A stretch of DNA of 17,434 bases from Thiotrichaceae bacterium (GTDB taxonomy: Bacteria; Pseudomonadota; Gammaproteobacteria; Thiotrichales; Thiotrichaceae), in NCBI GenBank assembly GCA_026992705.1, contig JALWYT010000211.1:1-17434 (forward strand), written 5' to 3'. Position numbers and translations under genes: made by a program. Under the pieces are notes generated by a model. It was not told the origin of the DNA, made no database searches, and saw only the letters and a program-made list of their open reading frames with translations. Positions 6,129-11,027 of this stretch are shown here, in pieces; within the stretch, counting starts at the first letter, position 1; every line of letters starts with the position of its first letter.

Positions 6129-6557
6129 ATGATTTCAAATATGTTACGTTTTAACCCTACCTTATTTGAAAGCTTGAATGATATTTTTGCACAGGATTTC
6201 CCTGTTTTTGCCGAAAGAGTTCAAATGCAAACATTCCCGCAAGTAAATATGGGGGTAACAGATAAAAGTGTTGAGGTGTATCTTTTTGCTCCTGGTGTTG
6301 ATGCAGCAAACTTAGATATTTCACTAGAGAAAAATTTACTAAGTATTTCTGGTGAACGTAAGGTGGAAGAAGCTGGCGATGATAAAGATGTAATGAGTCG
6401 CAGAGAACGCTTATTTGGTCGTTTCAAGCGTACCATTACGTTGCCTGATGATGTAGATATTGACAAAACTGAAGCTACATATCGTAATGGTGTTTTGCAT
6501 ATTAGTATTGCAAAGCGTGAAGAATCTCAACCACGTCAAATTAAAGTAGCAGCATAA
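6129..6557 (+). CDS. Small heat-shock protein, Hsp20/alpha-crystallin family (first copy)
   Basis: A 142-residue ATP-independent holdase that binds unfolding proteins and forms oligomers in the cytoplasm. The alpha-crystallin domain spans about residues 38-130: VYLFAPGVDAANLDISLEKN, LLSISGER, FKRTITLPDDVD, and the conserved NGVLHISI (A-x-x-x-N-G-V-L). The C-terminal I-K-V (RQIKVAA) is the I-x-I/V anchor that docks on neighbouring subunits. The start is the ATG at 6129 because a strong Shine-Dalgarno (TGGAGGTAA, 6115-6123) precedes it at proper spacing; the ATG at 6114 lies on that Shine-Dalgarno itself. It is the first gene of hsp20-hsp20-trxC-cbpA-cbpM. Eleven nt separate it from the second hsp20, which differs strongly in sequence, so the two may form hetero-oligomers or take different clients. 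Confidence 0.92.
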   Translation: MISNMLRFNPTLFESLNDIFAQDFPVFAERVQMQTFPQVNMGVTDKSVEVYLFAPGVDAANLDISLEKNLLSISGERKVEEAGDDKDVMSRRERLFGRFKRTITLPDDVDIDKTEATYRNGVLHISIAKREESQPRQIKVAA

Positions 6558-6568
6558 GGAGGTATGAA

Positions 6569-6976
6569 ATGACAACTGAAAAAACGATGGAAAAAGTGAG
6601 TCAAGCTGAAAACAATGTTGTGCAAGAACAAGCACAGGCTCAAAGTTTGAAATTACGTCCTAATGCCGATATTTATGAGAATAAAGAAGGTGCGGTAATT
6701 TATGTTGATTTACCAGGTGTAAGTCAAGAGAGGTTAGATATTAATGTTGATCGTAATGTATTAAGCATCAACGCAGATATTGATTTAAATACTCCTACAG
6801 ACCTGAAACCAACTTATATGGATGTGCGTGCAGGTAAATATAGTCGACAGTTTACGCTAAGCTCTGAACTAGATAATGATAAAATTGATGCCAAACTAAA
6901 AGATGGTGTATTAAAGCTTGTTATTCCTCGTTCAGAAAAACATAAGCCAAGAAAAATTGAGGTTAAAGTGGCGTAA
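6569..6976 (+). CDS. Small heat-shock protein, Hsp20/alpha-crystallin family (second copy)
   Basis: A 135-residue Hsp20 with a glutamine-rich N-terminal arm (residues 10-30) and an alpha-crystallin domain from about 32 to 128: IYENKEGAVIYVDLPGVSQE, LSINADI, YSRQFTLSSELD and KDGVLKLVIPR. The C-terminal anchor is I-E-V (RKIEVKVA). It lacks the long arginine-rich loop of the first copy (MSRRERLFGRFKR region), having a shorter DVRAGKYSRQF. The perfect Shine-Dalgarno AAGGAGGT overlaps the stop of the upstream gene, implying strong, coupled translation. The pair is paralogous but too diverged for a recent tandem duplication. A long inverted repeat begins 10 nt after its stop, and a hairpin terminator lies about 100 nt downstream, so much of the transcript may end before trxC. 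Confidence 0.92.
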   Translation: MTTEKTMEKVSQAENNVVQEQAQAQSLKLRPNADIYENKEGAVIYVDLPGVSQERLDINVDRNVLSINADIDLNTPTDLKPTYMDVRAGKYSRQFTLSSELDNDKIDAKLKDGVLKLVIPRSEKHKPRKIEVKVA

Positions 6977-6985
6977 ATTAAATGC

Positions 6986-7056
6986 TAACTTTGAGAATAT
7001 TGCTATAATATAAGCTAGTTCTTTCTTGCTTGATTATTGTGAAGGTCTCAAAGTTA
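6986..7056. repeat. 11-bp perfect inverted repeat flanking a 49-bp centre
   Basis: TAACTTTGAGA (6986-6996) and TCTCAAAGTTA (7046-7056) are exact inverted copies. They start 10 nt after the second hsp20 stop, in the 194-nt gap before trxC. The transcript could fold into a large stem-loop protecting the 3' end or feeding into the terminator hairpin that follows. Confidence 0.6.
7001..7009 (+). promoter_or_regulatory. Extended -10 promoter TGCTATAAT between hsp20 and trxC
   Basis: A perfect extended -10 (TGn plus TATAAT, 7004-7009). No good -35 lies 16-18 bp upstream (AATGCT at 6981-6986). It would start transcription near 7016, upstream of the terminator hairpin at 7075-7103, so it could drive a short RNA of about 90 nt or, by read-through, trxC. 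Confidence 0.4.
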
Positions 7057-7074
7057 AGTAACACTAATAGATTA

Positions 7075-7103
7075 ACAGGCTGGTCATATGATCAGCCTGT
7101 TTT
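7075..7103 (+). terminator. Rho-independent terminator between hsp20 and trxC
   Basis: ACAGGCTGGT (7075-7084) pairs with ATCAGCCTGT (7091-7100), 10 bp with one G-T pair, around CATATG, followed by TTTTGTG. It is a GC-rich stem with a short U-tract, so probably a partial terminator that makes trxC-cbpA-cbpM less expressed than the hsp20 genes. Confidence 0.6.
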
Positions 7104-7170
7104 GTGTTCAAGAGATAAAAATTGTCCTACAATTAATTTGAGAAAACATGAGCAAGCAGAGGATGAAATA

Positions 7171-7605
7171 ATGACAGAAAAAACTCATATCGTATGTCCA
7201 CATTGTGCAGCAGTAAACCGTATACCAGTAACCCGTTTAGGTGATCACCCTAAATGTGGAAAATGTAAAAACCTGCTATTTACGGGGCACCCCGTTGAAC
7301 TCAATGATCAAAACTTTACAAAATTTATCACCAAGAATGATTTACCCATTATTGTTGATTTTTGGGCAGATTGGTGTGGTCCTTGTAAGATGATGGCTCC
7401 CGCTTTTGCACAAGCCTGTACTCAATTAGAGCCTAATGTATTATTTGCAAAACTGAATACAGAACAGGCTCAACAAACGGCAGCACAATTTGGTATTCGT
7501 AGTATTCCTAGCTTATTAATGTTTAAAAATGGCAAAGAAGTTGCGAGACAAGCAGGAGCAATGAATACGGCACAAGTTATTCAATGGGTACAATCTCAAT
7601 GGTAA
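7171..7605 (+). CDS. trxC: Thioredoxin 2 (TrxC type, zinc-binding N-terminus)
   Basis: A 144-residue cytoplasmic disulfide reductase. The N-terminal zinc module has two CxxC pairs, CPHC (C9/C12) and CGKC (C29/C32), as in E. coli thioredoxin 2. The thioredoxin fold follows with VDFWADWCGPCKMMAP: active-site C69-G-P-C72. The cis-proline loop GIRSIPSLLMFKNG is intact, so it should be active. The start is ATG 7171: AGAGGA lies at 7157-7162, and the protein then begins right at the zinc module. An upstream extension to 7030 would run through the terminator hairpin and has no family match. It is 23 nt before cbpA. TrxC proteins are oxidative-stress thioredoxins; here the gene is embedded in a chaperone operon, suggesting redox-assisted protein repair. 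A TACAAT at 7128-7133 may be its own -10. Confidence 0.93.
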   Translation: MTEKTHIVCPHCAAVNRIPVTRLGDHPKCGKCKNLLFTGHPVELNDQNFTKFITKNDLPIIVDFWADWCGPCKMMAPAFAQACTQLEPNVLFAKLNTEQAQQTAAQFGIRSIPSLLMFKNGKEVARQAGAMNTAQVIQWVQSQW

Positions 7606-7628
7606 TTTTATAAATAAAGGGGAACAGA

Positions 7629-8591
7629 ATGGAGTATAAAGATTATTATACAATACTGGGGATCAGTAAAGATGCTTCACAAAATGAAATTAAGCGTTCC
7701 TACCGAAAGCTTGCCCGTAAGTATCATCCTGATGTTAGCAAAGAACCAGATGCTGAGAAAAAATTTAAAGAAATAGGGGAAGCCTATGAGGTTCTAAAAG
7801 ACCCTGAGAAACGTGAAGCCTATGACCAACTTGGTAGTAATTGGAAAGCAGGTCAAAGTGGCTTTCAACCACCACCTGATTGGGAGCAACAATTTGATTT
7901 TGGGGGTGGTGGTTATACACAAGGTAATGCACAAGACTATAGTAGCTTCTTTGAAGACCTATTTGGTGGTGGTAGAAGTACTGGTAGGCATTACTATAAC
8001 AGCACTTATGGTTCAAGTTTTCAATCTAAAGGTGAAAATATCCGGGCAAAAGTCATGATTGACCTTGAGGACTCTCTGCATGGAGCAAGTCGTTCATTTA
8101 CTTTACAAATACCTGAAGTTGATAATCAAGGAGTCATCACCAATAAACAACGCACACTTAAAGTAAAAATTCCTAAGGGAATTAAGGAAGGTCAAACTAT
8201 TCGTCTTAGCAAACAAGGTAACCCAGGTATTGGTGGTGGCGAACGTGGTGATTTATTGTTAGAAGTTAGTTTTAATCCACATCGGCTCTATACGATTGAT
8301 GGTAAGGATATTTATCTTAATGTTCCTGTTGCTCCTTGGGAGGCAACATTAGGTACAAAAATAAACGTACCAATTCCAACAGGTGAAAAAGTTGGCATGA
8401 AAATTCCAGCAGATTCACAGCAAGGACGGAAGCTTCGTCTAAAAGGTAAAGGCTTACCTGGTAAAGATACAGGAGATTTTTATGTAGTATTGCAAGTTAT
8501 GTTACCACCATCTTCTGATCCAAAAGTGAAGAAGTTTAACGAACAAATGCGTGATGAAATCGACTTTAATCCACGCAGTTATATGTTTTAA
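7629..8591 (+). CDS. cbpA: CbpA-type DnaJ (class B Hsp40) co-chaperone
   Basis: A 320-residue DnaK co-chaperone without the DnaJ zinc finger. Domain order: J domain 1-70 with the DnaK-activating H33-P34-D35, a glycine/phenylalanine-rich linker (about 75-125, including FGGGG and FFEDLFGGGR), then two beta-barrel client-binding domains: CTD I with KVKIPKGIKEGQTIRLSKQG and CTD II with VPVAPWEATLGTKINVPIPTG, followed by LRLKGKGLPG and a short dimerisation tail. The length agrees with CbpA (about 306 in E. coli). It delivers clients to DnaK and stimulates its ATPase; E. coli CbpA also binds DNA in stationary phase. The Shine-Dalgarno AAAGGGGA precedes ATG 7629. The next gene encodes its modulator CbpM, 12 nt downstream. 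Confidence 0.93.
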   Translation: MEYKDYYTILGISKDASQNEIKRSYRKLARKYHPDVSKEPDAEKKFKEIGEAYEVLKDPEKREAYDQLGSNWKAGQSGFQPPPDWEQQFDFGGGGYTQGNAQDYSSFFEDLFGGGRSTGRHYYNSTYGSSFQSKGENIRAKVMIDLEDSLHGASRSFTLQIPEVDNQGVITNKQRTLKVKIPKGIKEGQTIRLSKQGNPGIGGGERGDLLLEVSFNPHRLYTIDGKDIYLNVPVAPWEATLGTKINVPIPTGEKVGMKIPADSQQGRKLRLKGKGLPGKDTGDFYVVLQVMLPPSSDPKVKKFNEQMRDEIDFNPRSYMF

Positions 8592-8603
8592 TAAGGAGGA
8601 AAG

Positions 8604-8924
8604 ATGAATACAAAAACGATGAAAATCATATCAGGTTGTATTCTAGAAGATGAAGAGTTTCTTAGTCTAGCTGAATTATGCCAAACTTGCCATGTATCTG
8701 CTGAAGTAATTATCCAGCTAATTGATTATGGGGTAATTGCACCACAAGAAGGTAAAAATAGTCAACAATGGCGATTTCATCGTAGTGTCTTAGTTAGGGC
8801 GGATAAAGCCTTACGTCTACGTCGAGACTTAGGGGTTAATATTTCTGGTGTTGCTTTAGCGTTAGACTTACTAGATCAGATTGATGATCTAAAACGGCAG
8901 TTGAAACAGTTAAAGAATTTCTGA
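8604..8924 (+). CDS. cbpM: CbpM-like chaperone modulator
   Basis: A 106-residue cytoplasmic protein resembling CbpM, the specific inhibitor of the CbpA J domain. Residues 20-75 form a MerR-type helix-turn-helix-like module (LSLAELCQTCHVSAEVIIQL, then YGVIAPQEG and WRFHRSVLVRADKALRLRRD). Residues 88-106 form a leucine- and lysine-rich helix (LDLLDQIDDLKRQLKQL) suited to pairing. In family members the MerR-like fold binds the J domain rather than DNA. A strong Shine-Dalgarno (AAGGAGGA) lies 8 nt before the ATG. Its position directly after cbpA is the conserved arrangement and supports the call better than sequence alone. It is the last gene of the chaperone operon; no clear terminator follows. 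Confidence 0.85.
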   Translation: MNTKTMKIISGCILEDEEFLSLAELCQTCHVSAEVIIQLIDYGVIAPQEGKNSQQWRFHRSVLVRADKALRLRRDLGVNISGVALALDLLDQIDDLKRQLKQLKNF

Positions 8925-8989
8925 GAATAGATAATAATACTATGTTTTTGATCGGCTAACGTAGAGTAGCTTTAATAGGAGGAAGATAA

Positions 8990-9033
8990 TTGTTGTAGCC
9001 TTACAACGCTAATTTGTTGACTTTCTACAACAA
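8990..9033. repeat. 9-bp inverted repeat with alternative hairpins
   Basis: TTGTTGTAG (8990-8998) is the exact inverted copy of CTACAACAA (9025-9033). The same bases can instead form two separate hairpins: GTTGTA/TACAAC (8992-8997 with 9002-9007, loop GCCT) and TTGTTG/CAACAA (9014-9019 with 9028-9033). Mutually exclusive folds of this kind are typical of attenuators or switching RNAs. Confidence 0.55.
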
Positions 9034-9034
9034 G

Positions 9035-9040
9035 TATAAT
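9035..9040 (+). promoter_or_regulatory. Candidate -10 TATAAT
   Basis: A perfect TATAAT. The best -35 at 16 bp is the weak TTTGTT (9013-9018). A start near 9047 would place the left arm of the 10-bp inverted repeat (9048-9057) at the very 5' end of the RNA. Confidence 0.35.
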
Positions 9041-9047
9041 AATTTCC

Positions 9048-9117
9048 TATATCAAACATAACGTAGAGATAGTAGCTGTATATACTGTGATTTTATGGTA
9101 GCAGATAGTTTGATATA
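9048..9117. repeat. 10-bp perfect inverted repeat with 50-bp centre
   Basis: TATATCAAAC (9048-9057) and GTTTGATATA (9108-9117) are exact inverted copies. The whole is 70 bp, almost the size of the 71-bp inverted repeat at 6986-7056, though the arm and loop sequences differ. Confidence 0.55.
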
Positions 9118-9237
9118 TATAAGGGCAAAACATCAAATCTCATGGCATGAGTCGGAGACTATTTGTATATTAAAATACGTTCGGTTTCTTGAAAATTATC
9201 AACTAAAAAAGGGAGCTCTATTTTAAGCTTCTATAAT

Positions 9238-9302
9238 TAATAAGGTAAAAGGTTACCCCAAGCCGTCTTATTAGCTTAATTCGATATTATGATCGAGTTA
9301 AG
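9238..9302 (+). promoter_or_regulatory. Two adjacent hairpins in the leader of the helicase-like gene
   Basis: TAATAAG (9238-9244) pairs with CTTATTA (9267-9273), enclosing a small hairpin GGTAA-AAGG-TTACC (9244-9257). Immediately after, CTTAATTCGAT (9275-9285) pairs with ATCGAGTTAAG (9292-9302), 11 bp with one G-T pair and a 6-nt loop. No T-run follows, so this is not a standard terminator; a leader structure is more likely. Confidence 0.5.
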
Positions 9303-9372
9303 TGGAATATAAATTAAATAATCGACGTGTTCTAAAATTTTCCTTAAACGCTATAAAGTGGAAGTAACAATT

Positions 9373-10950
9373 TTGTCATTCTCAGAATTAGATCTAAATA
9401 GTGAATGTATTGCGACATTAGAGCAAGCAGGTTACAAAGAACCAACAGAGTTACAAAGACAACTTATTCCTTTAATCAATGCTAAAAAAAATGTGTTGGT
9501 GAAGAGTCAGTCTGCCTCTGGGAAAACGGGAGCTTTTTTGATTCCTGCAATTAATTATGTCTTAGAAAATCCCTTGTGTGATTATCATGGTGCTCGGGTA
9601 CTTATACTGACTTCGCGAAAAGATCGTGTGAATCAAATTAAATATACCGTTAAAAGACTGGCAAGTAATCAAAGCTTCCGGTTTGGATTTATTGTCAGTG
9701 GTCGTCCGTATCAACCACAAATGCGTTTATTACGCCGTCCTTTGGATATTATGGTTGCTACACCAGGGCGGTTAAGTGATTTATCCGATAATGGTAAGGC
9801 TGATTTTTCACAAGTAGAAATGCTAATTGTTGATGATTTAGCTTCTATCTATCATAAAGAATTTCATGGTCTAATCGATAAAATATTAAGTCAAAAATCA
9901 CGAGATTATCCCATTGTACTATTCGTAAAAGATGACGATGGTGTCGTCGAATATGCTAATAGCCTTATCCCTGATGCTATCGCATTAGAAGTTGAAGAAG
10001 ATAAACACCCTTTATCCCGCATACCACAGCGAATACAGTTATGTGATGATTATACCCATAAAATTGCAATTATGGATTATTTGTTGGATGAATATCAAGG
10101 TGAACCCGTTTTAATTTATACATCAAGTGATAAAACAGCATCGCACTTGGCAGATAATCTTGCTAACCACGGACATAGTGTTGACGTAGCAATAGACTTA
10201 TCAGAGCAAGAACGTACTGCTAGTACAGCCTTGATTATTAGTGATGAAAGTCCTGTTCAACTCGACTCTTATGATTTTCCTTATATTATTCATTTTGAAC
10301 TGCCAAAATCTGTTAGGAACTATATTCGTCGAATGGAGGCTAAAGGTTGGGAAGGTAAAGCATCACCAATTATTGCTTTATTAGGTATTCAGGAGCGTGA
10401 GTCTTTAAAGCAAATTGAGGAATTATTAGGGGTTCGCATAGAACAACAAACGACTCCAGGTCTTGAATCATTAAATCCTTTCGTAACATTTATACCAGAT
10501 TTTTCGTCAACAAAATCTAGGAAAAGTGGTGGTCAGCAGAAAAAACTACGTCGAAATGCAGGGCAGTTTGGTAAGCGGCGTAATGATAGTCAGAGGAAAG
10601 AATTATCATCTAATGATACTAAGAGAAGGCCTAAGAAAGGACGTTTTGGTCGTTTGAGTGGAGGAATTTACCGTAAACGAGAAGAAAGCTCATCTTCCAA
10701 AAAAAACAAACTATCTCTTTCTCAAAATAAATCAAATCAAAATCGTTCGTCTATGAGAAGTAAACCAGTGGTTAGAACAAAACAGCGTAAATTATTTAAG
10801 TCACCTAGTGATAGCAACTTGGTATCAGCCAGTCAAGGTTCTGCTTTTCCAATAATAAAAGATCCGCGAGATATCATCAAAGAAAAAGATAATACAGCAA
10901 ATGTTGTAGTGAAATATAAAGATAAAAAACGCTTTTTTAAAGACGTATAG
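9373..10950 (+). CDS. Degenerate DEAD-box helicase-like protein with basic C-terminal tail
   Basis: 525 residues from TTG 9373 (MSFSELDLN, the usual opening of DEAD-box proteins; GGAAG lies nine nt upstream). GTG 9358 would add five residues. Retained: Q motif (F3...Q28), motif I SASGKT (47-52), motif Ib TPGRL (130-134). Lost: DEAD is DDLA (154-157), SAT is replaced by VKD, and HRIGRTGR is RRMEAKGW, removing both arginines. The two-RecA layout is otherwise recognisable, the second domain ending near residue 350. Residues 375-525 are a lysine-, arginine- and serine-rich, probably disordered tail likely to bind RNA. ATP may bind, but coupled hydrolysis and unwinding look unlikely. The frame is long and uninterrupted, so it is not a decaying gene. 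It follows the chaperone operon and a structured leader, suggesting a stress-related RNA-binding or scaffold role (inferred). Confidence 0.85.
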   Translation: MSFSELDLNSECIATLEQAGYKEPTELQRQLIPLINAKKNVLVKSQSASGKTGAFLIPAINYVLENPLCDYHGARVLILTSRKDRVNQIKYTVKRLASNQSFRFGFIVSGRPYQPQMRLLRRPLDIMVATPGRLSDLSDNGKADFSQVEMLIVDDLASIYHKEFHGLIDKILSQKSRDYPIVLFVKDDDGVVEYANSLIPDAIALEVEEDKHPLSRIPQRIQLCDDYTHKIAIMDYLLDEYQGEPVLIYTSSDKTASHLADNLANHGHSVDVAIDLSEQERTASTALIISDESPVQLDSYDFPYIIHFELPKSVRNYIRRMEAKGWEGKASPIIALLGIQERESLKQIEELLGVRIEQQTTPGLESLNPFVTFIPDFSSTKSRKSGGQQKKLRRNAGQFGKRRNDSQRKELSSNDTKRRPKKGRFGRLSGGIYRKREESSSSKKNKLSLSQNKSNQNRSSMRSKPVVRTKQRKLFKSPSDSNLVSASQGSAFPIIKDPRDIIKEKDNTANVVVKYKDKKRFFKDV

Positions 10951-10958
10951 TTTTTTAT

Positions 10959-10986
10959 CTCCACACTTTCACAAAAAAGCGTGGAG
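10959..10986. terminator. Hairpin between convergent helicase-like gene and pgi
   Basis: CTCCACAC (10959-10966) faces GCGTGGAG (10979-10986): 7 of 8 positions pair around a 12-nt loop. Just before it, GATAAAAAA (10921-10929) and TTTTTTATC (10951-10959) form another inverted repeat spanning the stop codon. In the 77-bp convergent gap these probably end transcription from both sides, though neither has a classical stem plus U-tract. Confidence 0.4.
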
Positions 10987-11027
10987 GAAATAAGGATAAA
11001 AATTATAGGATTAATCTGAGTTATGCA

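Larger units (their letters stand above)
8957..9077. repeat. Direct repeat TAACGTAGAG(...)TAGCT, two copies
   Basis: TAACGTAGAG occurs at 8957-8966 followed at once by TAGCT, and at 9059-9068 followed by ATAG and TAGCT. The starts are 102 bp apart. The second copy lies in the loop of the 10-bp inverted repeat. They could be paired regulator sites or traces of a duplicated RNA element. Confidence 0.45.
8925..9372. other. Gene-free, highly structured intergenic region / leader of the helicase-like gene
   Basis: About 450 bp without any convincing coding sequence between cbpM and the helicase-like gene. It contains a direct repeat (TAACGTAGAG at 8957-8966 and 9059-9068, each followed by TAGCT after 0 or 4 bp), a 9-bp inverted repeat (8990-9033), a perfect -10 TATAAT (9035-9040), a 10-bp inverted repeat (9048-9117), a small palindrome CTCATG-G-CATGAG (9139-9151), a nested hairpin (9238-9273) and an 11-bp hairpin (9275-9302). 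No tRNA or known riboswitch is recognisable. Such density of structure suggests one or more non-coding RNAs or a regulated 5' leader. Confidence 0.5.

Noticed and set aside
7030..7170. N-terminal extension of the thioredoxin from a start at 7030.
   Set aside because: It runs through the terminator hairpin and has no thioredoxin similarity; ATG 7171 has a Shine-Dalgarno and gives the normal TrxC length.
9048..9117. The 70-71 bp inverted-repeat units at 6986-7056 and 9048-9117 as copies of one mobile miniature element.
   Set aside because: Sizes agree, but arm and centre sequences differ and there is no clear target-site duplication.
8925..9372. tRNA, known riboswitch or CRISPR repeats in the long intergenic region.
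   Set aside because: No cloverleaf with a TTCGA-type T loop and anticodon stem, no recognisable riboswitch core, and only one pair of direct repeats.
10921..10959. GATAAAAAA/TTTTTTATC as a strong rho-independent terminator of the helicase-like gene.
   Set aside because: The stem is almost only A-T pairs with a 21-nt loop overlapping the coding end; at most it is an accessory to the hairpin at 10959-10986.
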